A DNA stretch of 47,143 nt from Shewanella abyssi (GTDB lineage Bacteria; Pseudomonadota; Gammaproteobacteria; Enterobacterales; Shewanellaceae), in assembly GCF_023284025.1 (NCBI RefSeq), contig NZ_JAKIKR010000042.1, positions 1-47,143 of the forward strand, given 5' to 3'. This document shows, one piece after another, positions 14,530 to 23,959 of this stretch (the first letter of the stretch is position 1; every line of letters starts with the position of its first letter). The translations under genes and the position numbers were made by a program. Below the pieces are notes generated by a model. It was not told where the DNA came from, searched no databases, and was given only the letters and a program-made list of their open reading frames with translations.

Positions 14530-14989
14530 GATCCTTTTATTGATCGCTTTTATCTATTAACTTTTGAACCACTCACAGTTTAGATCATACTTATCCACAT
14601 ATTACCCATAAAAAGGATAAATATGTGGATAACCTATTATTTAGATCTGATTAACCTCTGGATTAATCAACACCCGATCTGGTCAATGATCCACCCTGTG
14701 GATAACTAGCCGATCTATCCCCAAGCTTAGGCTAGTTTGATCGCGATCTGATCACAGGTTTGATCGCTTGTTAACTCATGATTATAATAAGGAATTAGAG
14801 TTATCCACCGAAAAAGCCTCCCTTAATAATAAACATAATAAGAGATCTATCTAAAGATCTTAAGATCTATTAAGCAGATCCGTGTTGATCAAAACAGGCA
14901 AAATAGATCGTTCACCTTAGGCAAAGCAAATGCTAAAATGATCCCCTCAGAAACAGAATTTTATCCTTTTAACAATCGAAGGCTGTCGA
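14530..14989. other. oriC: Chromosomal replication origin oriC
   Basis: The gene-free stretch between mioC and mnmG matches the enterobacterial origin position. Three perfect DnaA boxes are seen: TTATCCACA at 14591-14599, and its reverse TGTGGATAA at 14624-14632 and 14697-14705. A one-mismatch box TTATCCACC lies at 14801-14809. I count 18 GATC sites in 460 bases. On the mnmG side, GATCT repeats at 14844, 14856 and 14864 in an AT-rich run resemble the E. coli 13-mers and mark the probable unwinding element. AGATCTTAAGATCT at 14855-14868 is a perfect palindrome. Confidence 0.92.
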
Positions 14990-16879
14990 ATGCATTTTCA
15001 TGAACGGTTTGATGTAATCGTTGTTGGTGGTGGTCATGCTGGAACAGAAGCTGCGCTAGCTTCTGCCAGGATGGGTTCCAAAACACTTTTACTAACCCAT
15101 AACATAGATACTTTGGGACAGATGTCCTGTAATCCTGCTATCGGCGGCATCGGAAAAGGACATCTGGTTAAAGAAATTGATGCACTCGGCGGAGCGATGG
15201 CAATTGCCACGGATTATGCGGGTATTCAATTTAGAACATTAAATTCGAGCAAAGGTCCTGCAGTTCGAGCGACTCGTGCTCAAGCCGATAGAGCCCTTTA
15301 TCGACACAAGATCCAAGAGATCTTGCAGCACCAACCCAACTTACGAATTTTCCAACAAGCGGTAGACGATCTTGTTGTTGAGAACGAAACCGTGGTGGGT
15401 GTGGTAACTCAAATGGGTTTAGCCTTCGAAGCGCCTGCAGTGGTGTTAACCACAGGCACCTTTTTGAGCGGTAAGATCCACATTGGATTAGAAAATTACA
15501 GCGGTGGCCGAGCCGGCGATCCTCCAGCCATCGCCTTAGCTCATCGTCTACGTGAATTACCTATTCGAGTCGGCCGTTTAAAAACCGGGACACCGCCACG
15601 CATTGACGCAAACAGCATTGATTTTTCTCTAATGACAGAGCAAAAAGGTGATGATCCGTTACCGGTGATGTCGTTTGTTGGCGATGTTAGCCAGCATCCA
15701 GAACAAGTCTCATGTCATATCACTCATACCAATGAGCGAACCCACGATATTATTCGTGCAGGACTCGATCGTAGCCCAATGTATTCAGGGGTGATTGAAG
15801 GTATTGGCCCGCGTTACTGCCCTTCGATTGAAGACAAAATTAATCGTTTTGCCGATAAAAATTCGCATCAGATCTTTATTGAACCAGAGGGATTAAATAC
15901 CACTGAAATTTATCCTAACGGTATTTCAACCAGCTTACCTTTTGACGTACAGATCAATTTAGTTCGTTCGATTAAGGGCATGGAAAATGCTGAGATCATG
16001 CGTCCTGGTTATGCCATTGAATATGATTATTTTGATCCTCGCGATCTTAAAAATTCATTAGAGACTAAAACCATCAATGGTTTGTTCTTTGCGGGACAAA
16101 TTAACGGCACCACAGGCTACGAAGAAGCGGGTGCCCAAGGCTTGTTAGCGGGGATGAACGCGTCGTTACAAGTTCGAGGTAAAGACACCTGGTGTCCTCG
16201 TCGTGACCAAGCTTATCTTGGGGTGTTGGTCGATGATTTATCAACACTAGGGACTAAAGAGCCCTACCGCATGTTCACTAGCCGTGCGGAATACCGCTTG
16301 CTGCTACGTGAAGATAATGCCGATCTTCGTTTAACCGAGAAGGGTCGTGAGTTCGGTTTAGTTGACGATGATCGTTGGATTAAATTTAGCGAGAAAAAAG
16401 AGGCTATCGAACTTGAGCTACAACGTTTACGTAGTCAGTGGATCCATCCTAAATCGCCGCTTGTTGATGTGCTAAATCCACATCTGAATACACCTATTGC
16501 CCGCGAAGCAACCTTTGAAGATCTACTGCGTCGTCCAGAACTCGATTATCCAACATTGATGTCGATTGATGGCTTTGGTCCGGGGATTGACGATCAACGT
16601 GCCGCTGAGCAGGTGCAGATCCAAGTTAAATACTCGGGTTATATTCAGCGTCAACAAGATGAGATCGACAAAGCCATTCGGAATGAGACTACTGGACTGC
16701 CGCTTGATCTTGATTACCAAGAGGTTCCAGGACTGTCTAACGAAGTGATTGCCAAGATGAATGAGCACAAACCTGAAACGGTGGGCCAAGCTTCTCGTAT
16801 CTCAGGCATGACGCCTGCTGCAATCTCAATTTTGTTAGTTCATTTGAAAAAACGTGGTTTATTAAGAAAAAGCGCCTAA
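14990..16879 (+). CDS. mnmG: tRNA uridine-5-carboxymethylaminomethyl modification enzyme MnmG
   Basis: MnmG (GidA) is the FAD-containing partner of MnmE in wobble-uridine modification. The 629 residues are full length. The FAD-binding loop is VVGGGHAGTEAALA (11-24). GQMSCNPAIGGIGKGHLVKE follows, and the carboxyl part includes EYRLLLREDNADLRLTEKG and GMTPAAISILLVHLKKRG. ATG 14990 gives the usual MHFHERFDVIVVGG. It is transcribed away from oriC and followed by rsmG, the conserved gid order. Transcription from here is known to influence origin firing in E. coli. Confidence 0.98.
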   Translation: MHFHERFDVIVVGGGHAGTEAALASARMGSKTLLLTHNIDTLGQMSCNPAIGGIGKGHLVKEIDALGGAMAIATDYAGIQFRTLNSSKGPAVRATRAQADRALYRHKIQEILQHQPNLRIFQQAVDDLVVENETVVGVVTQMGLAFEAPAVVLTTGTFLSGKIHIGLENYSGGRAGDPPAIALAHRLRELPIRVGRLKTGTPPRIDANSIDFSLMTEQKGDDPLPVMSFVGDVSQHPEQVSCHITHTNERTHDIIRAGLDRSPMYSGVIEGIGPRYCPSIEDKINRFADKNSHQIFIEPEGLNTTEIYPNGISTSLPFDVQINLVRSIKGMENAEIMRPGYAIEYDYFDPRDLKNSLETKTINGLFFAGQINGTTGYEEAGAQGLLAGMNASLQVRGKDTWCPRRDQAYLGVLVDDLSTLGTKEPYRMFTSRAEYRLLLREDNADLRLTEKGREFGLVDDDRWIKFSEKKEAIELELQRLRSQWIHPKSPLVDVLNPHLNTPIAREATFEDLLRRPELDYPTLMSIDGFGPGIDDQRAAEQVQIQVKYSGYIQRQQDEIDKAIRNETTGLPLDLDYQEVPGLSNEVIAKMNEHKPETVGQASRISGMTPAAISILLVHLKKRGLLRKSA

Positions 16880-16909
16880 ATAACGCGATATAACGCCGTT
16901 ATGCACGAT

Positions 16910-16936
16910 AAAGGGAAGCTTTGAGGCTTCCTTTCA
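16910..16936 (+). terminator. Weak hairpin after mnmG
   Basis: AAAGGGAAGC pairs with GGCTTCCTTT around a short loop with one bulge. It lies upstream of the chosen rsmG start and may be an attenuator rather than a full stop. Confidence 0.4.
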
Positions 16937-16998
16937 TCTTTTCTGCGCTTCATAATACCGATGAATATCTGATTTACTTTGTTTCGAGGACACAACCA

Positions 16999-17622
16999 GT
17001 GTTATTTGCCCAGTTAAATGAATACATGGCTGAAGTCGGCCTAGAGGCTAGCGACCAGCAAAAAAAGCAACTTGTTGACTTTGTTGGCATGCTCAATAAG
17101 TGGAATAAGGCATTTAACCTGACTTCTGTACGTGATCCAGAGCAGATGCTCATTCGACACATCATGGACAGTTTGGTGGTGTCACCACACCTTAAAGGAT
17201 CGCGTTTTATTGATGTTGGCACCGGACCTGGTTTACCGGGGATCCCGTTAGCGATCTTAAATCCTGATAAAGAGTTTGTCTTACTCGACAGTTTAGGTAA
17301 ACGCATTCGTTTTCAAAAGCAGGTTCAATTTGATCTTGGGATAAATAACATCTCATCAATTGAAAGCCGTGTTGAAGCGTATCAACCAGAAGAGCTGTTT
17401 GATGGTGTATTGAGCCGCGCATTTGCGTCTATTCAAGACATGTTGCAGTGGTGCCACCATTTACCCAAGGCTGACGGCTGTTTTTATGCGTTGAAAGGCC
17501 AGCTAAACGCAGATGAGTTGGCAAACATGCCAGCTGGATATGTGCTGACCGACACTATTGAACTTGTAGTGCCTAAGCTGGATGAACAGCGGCACTTACT
17601 GCGCGTGGTTAAGCAAAGTTAA
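16999..17622 (+). CDS. rsmG: 16S rRNA (guanine-527-N7) methyltransferase RsmG
   Basis: RsmG (GidB) methylates G527 of 16S rRNA using S-adenosylmethionine. I chose the GTG at 16999 because GAGGA (16986-16990) is ideally spaced and the 207-residue result matches the family. An upstream frame from 16921 would add an unlikely leader and run through a hairpin. The protein starts (M)LFAQLNEYMAEVGL. The SAM loop is FIDVGTGPGLPGIPLA, and LLDSLGKRIRFQ follows. It sits between mnmG and parA, the conserved order. Confidence 0.95.
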   Translation: MLFAQLNEYMAEVGLEASDQQKKQLVDFVGMLNKWNKAFNLTSVRDPEQMLIRHIMDSLVVSPHLKGSRFIDVGTGPGLPGIPLAILNPDKEFVLLDSLGKRIRFQKQVQFDLGINNISSIESRVEAYQPEELFDGVLSRAFASIQDMLQWCHHLPKADGCFYALKGQLNADELANMPAGYVLTDTIELVVPKLDEQRHLLRVVKQS

Positions 17623-17628
17623 TTTGAG

Positions 17629-17653
17629 GTGTATTTCTAAATTGGAAATACAC
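17629..17653. repeat. 9-bp hairpin between rsmG and parA
   Basis: GTGTATTTC (17629-17637) and GAAATACAC (17645-17653) are exact reverse complements with a 7-base loop. No T run follows, so termination is uncertain. Confidence 0.6.
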
Positions 17654-17838
17654 TCGCTTGTTGTGGTGATTTAGTGGGTCTTTAACGGCTGATTTTTGAA
17701 CCATTGCATATAAAGCGTACTGAACGGTTGCAATCTTTCAGCGCTTCAAGCAGTTTGGTAAAATATTCCCCCTCATTTTTTAAGACAGCCAATGAGAGAG
17801 GGCCGCAATACAATAAAAGTGACTTACAGGGTGATATT

Positions 17839-18627
17839 GTGGGTAAAGTGATTGCCGTAGCCAACCAGAAAGGTGGTGTCGGAAAAACAACGACTTGTGT
17901 TAATTTAGCGGCTTCTTTAGCTGCTACCAAACGTCGTGTACTGCTGATCGATCTCGATCCGCAAGGTAACGCCACCATGGGCAGTGGCATCGACAAATAT
18001 AGTGTCGAAAACACCGCCTATGAACTCTTGGTTGAAGAGAAGCCATTCGAAGACGTTGTTTGCCGAAACACTAGCGGAAAGTATGATCTTATTGCCGGTA
18101 ATGGCGACGTAACCGCGGCTGAAATTAAGCTGATGGAGTTTTTCGCCAGAGAAGTTCGCCTGCGTAATGCAATCGCGCCGATTAAAGATGATTACGATTA
18201 CATCTTTATCGACTGCCCGCCTTCGCTCAATATGCTAACCGTTAATGCCATGTCTGCGGCCGATTCAATATTGGTCCCTATGCAGTGTGAGTATTATGCA
18301 TTAGAGGGCTTAACGGCATTGATGGATACCATCACGAAATTAGGCTCTATGGTTAACTCAGGCCTGTATATTGAAGGGATCTTACGGACGATGTACGATC
18401 CTCGTAACCGTTTGTCTAACGATGTGTCTGATCAACTAAAGCAACATTTTGGCGATAAAGTTTATCGCACTGTGATCCCAAGGAATGTTCGTCTTGCTGA
18501 AGCCCCGAGTTTTGGTGCCCCTGCAATGTATTACGACAAATCGAGCGCGGGAGCAAAAGCCTACCTCGCATTGGCGGGTGAAATCATTCGCCGAGCAGAG
18601 CAATTAGAACTGGCTGAGCAGGATTAA
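17839..18627 (+). CDS. parA: Chromosome partitioning ATPase ParA
   Basis: ParA is a deviant Walker ATPase that moves ParB-parS complexes to segregate origins. I chose GTG at 17839 because CAGGGTG is well placed before it and the protein then begins (M)GKVIAVANQKGGVGKTT, the normal start, with 262 residues. The P-loop is KGGVGKTT, followed by DLDPQGNATMGSG and FIDCPPSLNML. The carboxyl part has PRNVRLAEAPSFG. A frame from 17704 adds about 45 unlikely residues. It is followed 9 bases later by parB. Confidence 0.96.
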   Translation: MGKVIAVANQKGGVGKTTTCVNLAASLAATKRRVLLIDLDPQGNATMGSGIDKYSVENTAYELLVEEKPFEDVVCRNTSGKYDLIAGNGDVTAAEIKLMEFFAREVRLRNAIAPIKDDYDYIFIDCPPSLNMLTVNAMSAADSILVPMQCEYYALEGLTALMDTITKLGSMVNSGLYIEGILRTMYDPRNRLSNDVSDQLKQHFGDKVYRTVIPRNVRLAEAPSFGAPAMYYDKSSAGAKAYLALAGEIIRRAEQLELAEQD

Positions 18628-18636
18628 GGAAGCAAC

Positions 18637-19524
18637 ATGACATTGAAGAAAAGAGGCTTAGGCAAGGGGCTTGACGCCCTATTGAGTACTAGCCATGCGG
18701 CCAGTAAACGACTTGAACCTAAAGCTGACGAAGTTGAGCAAGATATCAAGAGCAATGATCTGATTACTTTGGCTATCGATAGGCTTCAACCAGGCAAGTA
18801 TCAGCCTCGAAAAGACATGTCGACCGAAGCACTTGAAGAGTTAGCTGAATCAATTCGTGCTCAAGGGATTATCCAACCTATTGTTGTTCGCAAAGTCTCT
18901 GCTGAAAACTTTGAAATTATTGCCGGTGAACGTCGCTGGCGCGCATCACAGCTTGCTGGGCTGGCAAAGATACCTTGTATTGTTAAACAGGTCGCTGACG
19001 AAGCTGCAGTGGCGATAGCCTTGATTGAAAACATTCAGCGTGAAGACTTGAATGCGATGGAAGAAGCGATTGCATTAAATCGTTTGATTGAAGAGTTTGA
19101 GCTTACCCATCAACAAGTTGCTGATGCGATAGGTAAGTCACGTGCAACGGTATCTAATTTACTGCGTTTAAACGGTCTCAATGAGCATGTTAAACGTATG
19201 CTTGAGTATGGCGATATTGATATGGGTCATGGTCGTGCTTTGCTTGCTATTGAAGGTGACGAGCAGATAAATCTGGCTCGATTAGTCGTTTTTAAAGAAT
19301 TGACTGTTCGCGAAACTGAACGATTAGTGAATAAAACCTTAAATCAAACTGAAATCGTCGAAAAACCAGCTAAAGATCACGATGTAGCCCGTCTAGAGAG
19401 TCAATTAATTGAAAGGTTAGGTGCCAAGGTTTCTCTTACCCACAATAAGAAAGGTAAAGGGAAAATGGTAATTAACTATCAAAATTTGGCTGAATTAGAA
19501 GGTATTATCAGCAAAATCCGCTAA
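18637..19524 (+). CDS. parB: Chromosome partitioning protein ParB
   Basis: ParB is a CTP-dependent clamp that loads at parS and spreads along DNA. The 295 residues open with KKRGLGKGLDALL, the ParA-interacting segment. The CTP-binding region shows QPIVVR, GERRWRASQLAGL and ENIQREDLNAMEEA. A helix-turn-helix follows (HQQVADAIGKSRATVSNLLRL), then a dimer tail. AAGGAAG precedes the ATG. A matching parS-like site lies in hrpB at 8279-8294. The parAB unit is closed by a hairpin terminator. Confidence 0.97.
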   Translation: MTLKKRGLGKGLDALLSTSHAASKRLEPKADEVEQDIKSNDLITLAIDRLQPGKYQPRKDMSTEALEELAESIRAQGIIQPIVVRKVSAENFEIIAGERRWRASQLAGLAKIPCIVKQVADEAAVAIALIENIQREDLNAMEEAIALNRLIEEFELTHQQVADAIGKSRATVSNLLRLNGLNEHVKRMLEYGDIDMGHGRALLAIEGDEQINLARLVVFKELTVRETERLVNKTLNQTEIVEKPAKDHDVARLESQLIERLGAKVSLTHNKKGKGKMVINYQNLAELEGIISKIR

Positions 19525-19583
19525 AAAACCAAAGTTAGCACTATATTATGTAACTTTGTGACATCTGTTAATCTTGCTCTTTT

Positions 19584-19621
19584 AGACTTTTGGCCTAGAT
19601 CACGCTAAAAGTCTCCTTTTT
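19584..19621 (+). terminator. Rho-independent terminator after parB
   Basis: AGACTTTTGGC (19584-19594) pairs with GCTAAAAGTCT (19604-19614) with one wobble, followed by CCTTTTT. Confidence 0.8.
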
Positions 19622-19634
19622 CTAGTTGTTAAAC

Positions 19635-19662
19635 TTGCTTTGAAACACTGAAACGGTATACT
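19635..19662 (+). promoter_or_regulatory. Probable atp operon promoter
   Basis: A -35 box TTGCTT (19635-19640) and a -10 box TATACT (19657-19662) are 16 bases apart, 85 bases before atpI and after the parB terminator. No other good pair was seen in the gap. Confidence 0.6.
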
Positions 19663-19747
19663 TTCGCAAGCTTTTTGTACCTCGGGTTTATACGGATATA
19701 ACTAGTCCGGTCATCGAAACAGGAAGTGATAATGCGGAGAAGATAAA

Positions 19748-20131
19748 TTGAGCAAGGTTTTAGCACGTCGTGGCCGTTGGTCAGCCTATAAATTGGTTTT
19801 GATACAGGCGGCGGTGGCTGGGAGTGTGTCAGTTTTCTTTTTCGCCATGTGGGGAGCTCAGTATGGTATATCTGCATTAGCAGGTGGTGCTATTGCTGTA
19901 CTCCCTAATTTTGTATTCGCAACCCTCGCTTTTTCCCATGCGGGAGCAAGCTCTGCAGCTAAAGTTGTTAAGACTTTTTTCTGGGGGGAAGCGGTAAAGA
20001 TGCTGTTAACCATAGCAATGTTTTCGTTTGTGTTTATCAATATTGAAATTGGCTTTATGCCTCTTTTTGTTTGTTACACCCTGGCGTTAGTAATGCATTG
20101 GACAGCTCCTTTATATTTCAAGCAAAGTTAA
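19748..20131 (+). CDS. atpI: ATP synthase assembly protein AtpI
   Basis: AtpI is a small membrane protein at the head of atp operons that helps assemble the c-ring. The 127 residues hold about four hydrophobic segments. The start is TTG at 19748, supported by GGAG at 19736-19739, and gives MSKVLARRGRWSAYKLV. The segment SALAGGAIAVLPNFVFA is typical of the family. It lies 12 bases before atpB. Confidence 0.92.
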   Translation: MSKVLARRGRWSAYKLVLIQAAVAGSVSVFFFAMWGAQYGISALAGGAIAVLPNFVFATLAFSHAGASSAAKVVKTFFWGEAVKMLLTIAMFSFVFINIEIGFMPLFVCYTLALVMHWTAPLYFKQS

Positions 20132-20143
20132 GTGGGATGAATC

Positions 20144-20980
20144 ATGGCTGCAACTGGTGAAGCGTTAACACCGCAGGGCTATATCCAGCACCACCTTACC
20201 AATTTACAGGTTTGTGTTACCGATGAAGGTTTAGCATTAAACTCAAAATTGTGTGAAGGCAATTTCTGGACATGGCACATTGATTCGTTGTTCTTTTCGG
20301 TTGGGCTTGGTGTTTTGTTCTTGTGGCTATTCCGTAGCGTTGGCAAGAAAGCAACTACAGGTGTTCCCGGTAAGCTTCAGTGCTTTATCGAGATGGTAGT
20401 TGAGTTCGTTGACAGTAGCGTTAAGGAAACCTTCCATGGCCGCAATCCTGTTATTGCTCCGTTGGCATTAACGATTTTTGTTTGGGTATTCATGATGAAC
20501 TTCATGGATATGGTTCCAGTTGACTGGATCCCTTCACTAGCAGCTGCTGCTGGTATCCCTTACATGAAAGTTGTACCAACGACTGACTTAAACATAACCT
20601 TTAGTATGGCTTTAGGTGTGTTTGTGCTGATTATTTACTACAGCATTAAAGTTAAAGGCATTTCAGGTTTTGTTAAAGAACTGACCATGCAGCCTTTTAA
20701 CCATTGGGCAATGATACCCGTCAACTTCCTGCTAGAAACAGTTACTTTGATCGCTAAGCCAATTTCATTGGCACTGCGTTTGTTTGGTAACTTGTATGCG
20801 GGTGAGTTGATTTTCATCCTTATTGCGTTGATGTACGGTGCTAACTGGGCGTTATCTACTCTAGGTGTAACACTACAACTAGGTTGGTTAATCTTCCATA
20901 TTATGGTTATCACTTTACAAGCGTTTATCTTCATGATGTTGACCATTGTTTACTTAAGCATGGCCCATGAAGATCATTAA
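20144..20980 (+). CDS. atpB: F-type ATP synthase subunit a
   Basis: Subunit a forms the proton half-channels against the c-ring in the inner membrane. The 278 residues contain five or more hydrophobic segments. The conserved region LIAKPISLALRLFGNLYAGE carries the essential arginine (in LRLFGN), and the last helix LGWLIFHIMVITLQAFIFMM carries the conserved glutamine. It begins the Fo cluster of a complete operon. Confidence 0.98.
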   Translation: MAATGEALTPQGYIQHHLTNLQVCVTDEGLALNSKLCEGNFWTWHIDSLFFSVGLGVLFLWLFRSVGKKATTGVPGKLQCFIEMVVEFVDSSVKETFHGRNPVIAPLALTIFVWVFMMNFMDMVPVDWIPSLAAAAGIPYMKVVPTTDLNITFSMALGVFVLIIYYSIKVKGISGFVKELTMQPFNHWAMIPVNFLLETVTLIAKPISLALRLFGNLYAGELIFILIALMYGANWALSTLGVTLQLGWLIFHIMVITLQAFIFMMLTIVYLSMAHEDH

Positions 20981-21045
20981 GGACTGCTGTAGAAATTTTT
21001 AAACTAAATCATTAATAACAACGATTTAGAATATTGGAGATAGAG

Positions 21046-21297
21046 ATGGAAACTGTATTAGGCATGACAGCTATTGCTGTTGCTCTGTTGATTGGTATGG
21101 GTGCGTTAGGTACTGCTATCGGTTTCGGCCTACTAGGTGGTAAGTTCTTGGAAGGCGCTGCGCGTCAACCAGAAATGGCTCCTATGCTACAAGTTAAAAT
21201 GTTCATCGTTGCGGGTCTTTTGGACGCCGTTACTATGATCGGTGTTGGTATTGCATTATTTATGCTATTTACTAACCCTCTTGGTGCAATGCTTTAA
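21046..21297 (+). CDS. atpE: F-type ATP synthase subunit c
   Basis: Subunit c is the rotor proteolipid. I chose ATG at 21046, giving 83 residues beginning [17 protein letters not shown]. An upstream TTG at 21034 falls in the ribosome-site region (GGAGATAGAG). Two glycine-rich helices are joined by the RQPE loop (40-43). The ion-carrying acid is D60 in GLLDAVTMI. There is no glutamate-serine pair of the sodium type, so proton coupling is expected. Confidence 0.98.
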
Positions 21298-21334
21298 TAA
21301 ACGCTTCTGTCTTTAAACTTAATAGGAGGCTGTT

Positions 21335-21805
21335 GTGAATATCAACGCTACCCTACTCGGTCAGACGGTTGCCTTTTTACTCTTCGTGTGGTTTTGCATG
21401 AAGTTTGTTTGGCCCCCTTTGATGAATGCCATCGAAGAGCGTCAAAAAAGGATTGCCGACGGTCTAGCCGATGCTGACCGTGCCGTGAAAGACCTTGAGT
21501 TGGCACAGGCGAAAGCCACTGACCAACTAAAAGATGCAAAAGCGACAGCTAACGAAATTATTGAGTCTGCGAATAAACGTAAAGCTCAAATCGTTGATGA
21601 AGCTAAAGCCGAAGCTGACATTGAGCGCGCTAAAATTATCGCTCAAGGTCAAGCAGAAATTGAAGCTGAACGTAATCGCGTAAAAGAAGACTTGCGTAAG
21701 CAAGTTGCTACTCTTGCCATTCTTGGTGCAGAGAAGATTCTTGAACGTTCGATTGATGAAGCCGCCCACAGTGACATAGTTAATAAACTAGTTGCTGAAC
21801 TTTAA
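21335..21805 (+). CDS. atpF: F-type ATP synthase subunit b
   Basis: Subunit b is the peripheral stalk. The 156 residues equal the E. coli length. One amino-terminal membrane helix (about 7-27) is followed by a long charged coiled coil rich in alanine, lysine and glutamate. The start is GTG at 21335 with a strong AGGAGG at 21324-21329. Confidence 0.97.
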   Translation: MNINATLLGQTVAFLLFVWFCMKFVWPPLMNAIEERQKRIADGLADADRAVKDLELAQAKATDQLKDAKATANEIIESANKRKAQIVDEAKAEADIERAKIIAQGQAEIEAERNRVKEDLRKQVATLAILGAEKILERSIDEAAHSDIVNKLVAEL

Positions 21806-21821
21806 ATAAGGAGTTTGAGTT

Positions 21822-22355
21822 ATGGCAGAAATAACCACCATCGCTCGTCCTTACGCAAAGGCAGCGTTTGACTTTGCTCTTGAACAAAACGCAGTAGAAA
21901 GTTGGGTAGAAATGCTTAACTTCGCCGCATTGGTTAGTGAAAACGAATCAATGAGGCCGCTACTGTCTGGCTCTTTAGCCAGTAGCCAGCTTGCAGAACT
22001 CTTTATTGGAGTTTGTGGTGAGCAGGTCAATGAGCAAGTTCAAAATCTGTTAAAGGTAATGGCTGAAAACGGTCGTTTAGTAGTGCTACCAGCTGTTGTT
22101 CAACTATTTGTTGAAATGCAACATGAGCATGCGAAGGAAGTTGAAGCGTTTGTCGTTTCAGCAATCGAGCTGACCTCTGAGCAACAACAGGAAATGAGCG
22201 CTTCTTTAGAGAAACGTCTAGCACGCAAAGTTAAGCTGAATTGCAGCATAGATGCCAGCCTTATTGCTGGTGTAATTATCAAGGCAGGAGATCTAGTCAT
22301 TGATGGCTCGGTCCGCGGAAAAATTTCGCGTCTGTCTGATACGCTGCAGTCGTAA
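21822..22355 (+). CDS. atpH: F-type ATP synthase subunit delta
   Basis: Delta joins the peripheral stalk to the alpha3-beta3 head. The 177 residues equal the E. coli length. The amino end TIARPYAKAAFDFALEQ and the carboxyl segment DASLIAGVIIKAGDLVIDGSVRGKI are typical. AAGGAG precedes the ATG, and the gene lies between atpF and atpA. Confidence 0.97.
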   Translation: MAEITTIARPYAKAAFDFALEQNAVESWVEMLNFAALVSENESMRPLLSGSLASSQLAELFIGVCGEQVNEQVQNLLKVMAENGRLVVLPAVVQLFVEMQHEHAKEVEAFVVSAIELTSEQQQEMSASLEKRLARKVKLNCSIDASLIAGVIIKAGDLVIDGSVRGKISRLSDTLQS

Positions 22356-22369
22356 TTGGGAGTTTGAGC

Positions 22370-23911
22370 ATGCAACTGAATTCCACTGAAATCAGCGATC
22401 TGATTAAACAGCGGATCGAGCAGTTCGAAGTCGTTAGTGAAGCTCGCAACGAAGGTACAATCGTTGCAGTAAGTGACGGCATCATCCGCATCCACGGCCT
22501 AGCCGATGTGATGCAAGGTGAAATGATCGAGCTGCCTGGTAACCGTTTCGCAATCGCGTTGAACTTAGAACGCGATTCTGTCGGTGCCGTAGTAATGGGT
22601 CCTTATGCCACGTTGGCAGAAGGCGATAAAGTAAAAACAACTGGTCGTATTTTGGAAGTCCCAGTTGGCCGTGGTCTTTTAGGTCGCGTAGTCAACACAT
22701 TGGGTGAGCCAATCGACGGAAAAGGACCTATCGATCATGATGGTTTCTCTCCTGTTGAAGTCATCGCACCAGGTGTAATTGAACGTCAGTCAGTAGATCA
22801 ACCAGTGCAAACTGGTTATAAAGCCGTTGACTCTATGATCCCAATCGGTCGTGGACAACGTGAATTGATTATTGGTGACCGTCAGATCGGTAAAACCGCT
22901 CTAGCGATCGATTCAATTATCAATCAAAAAGATACTGGCATTAAGTGTGTATACGTAGCAGTAGGCCAAAAGGCTTCTACCATTGCTAACGTGGTACGCA
23001 AGCTAGAAGAACATGGCGCTTTGGCGAACACCATTGTTGTTGTTGCGACAGCTTCTGAAGCTGCAGCTCTGCAATATTTGGCTCCATACTCTGGTTGTTC
23101 AATGGGTGAGTATTTCCGCGACCGCGGTGAAGATGCACTGATTGTCTATGATGATCTTTCTAAGCAAGCAGTTGCTTACCGTCAGATCTCATTGCTACTT
23201 AAGCGTCCACCAGGACGTGAAGCATACCCAGGTGATGTATTCTATCTTCACTCTCGTTTGTTAGAACGTGCTTCACGTGTTAACGCCGAGTATGTTGAGA
23301 AGTTCACTAAAGGCGAAGTGAAAGGCCAAACTGGTTCTTTGACAGCATTGCCGATTATTGAAACTCAAGCGGGTGACGTATCTGCATTCGTACCGACCAA
23401 CGTAATTTCGATTACCGATGGTCAAATCTTCCTTGAAACTGACCTATTTAACTCAGGACTACGTCCTGCTGTTAACCCTGGTATTTCGGTTTCTCGTGTT
23501 GGTGGTGCGGCTCAGACGAAGATCATCAAGAAACTGTCAGGCGGTATTCGTAGCGCACTTGCACAGTATCGAGAGCTTGCAGCGTTCTCACAGTTTGCAT
23601 CTGATTTAGATGATGCAACACGTGCTCAACTTGAGCATGGTGAGCGTGTTACCGAACTTATGAAGCAAAAGCAATACGCCCCTATGAGCGTAGCTGATCA
23701 GTCTGTGTCTATTTTCTCAGCTGAAAAAGGTTACCTAAAGAGCGTTGCACTTAATAAGATTGGTGATTTCGAAGCGTCTTTGCTCTCTTTCATGAACAGC
23801 GAGCATGCTGACCTTATGAAGACCATCAACGAGACTGGCAAGTATAATGCCGATATCGAAGGTGAGTTGAAGGCCGGCCTCGATAAGTTCGTCGAAACCC
23901 AAACCTGGTAA
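22370..23911 (+). CDS. atpA: F-type ATP synthase subunit alpha
   Basis: Alpha carries the regulatory nucleotide sites of F1. I chose ATG at 22370 (GGGAG at 22358-22362), giving 513 residues as in E. coli and the start MQLNSTEISDLIKQRI. The P-loop is GDRQIGKTALA. PAVNPGISVSRVGGAAQ is the alpha/beta family signature. A TTG two codons upstream is less likely. Confidence 0.98.
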   Translation: MQLNSTEISDLIKQRIEQFEVVSEARNEGTIVAVSDGIIRIHGLADVMQGEMIELPGNRFAIALNLERDSVGAVVMGPYATLAEGDKVKTTGRILEVPVGRGLLGRVVNTLGEPIDGKGPIDHDGFSPVEVIAPGVIERQSVDQPVQTGYKAVDSMIPIGRGQRELIIGDRQIGKTALAIDSIINQKDTGIKCVYVAVGQKASTIANVVRKLEEHGALANTIVVVATASEAAALQYLAPYSGCSMGEYFRDRGEDALIVYDDLSKQAVAYRQISLLLKRPPGREAYPGDVFYLHSRLLERASRVNAEYVEKFTKGEVKGQTGSLTALPIIETQAGDVSAFVPTNVISITDGQIFLETDLFNSGLRPAVNPGISVSRVGGAAQTKIIKKLSGGIRSALAQYRELAAFSQFASDLDDATRAQLEHGERVTELMKQKQYAPMSVADQSVSIFSAEKGYLKSVALNKIGDFEASLLSFMNSEHADLMKTINETGKYNADIEGELKAGLDKFVETQTW

Positions 23912-23959
23912 TCGAAAGAGGTGTCGTAAGGCACCTCAGGTCCAGATTGGAGAGTTAAG

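Noticed and set aside
16921..16998. Extended amino terminus for RsmG from 16921
   Set aside because: It runs through a hairpin and lacks a ribosome site; GTG 16999 fits family length.
17704..17838. Extended amino terminus for ParA from 17704
   Set aside because: The added residues do not resemble ParA, and a GTG with a proper ribosome site gives the normal protein.
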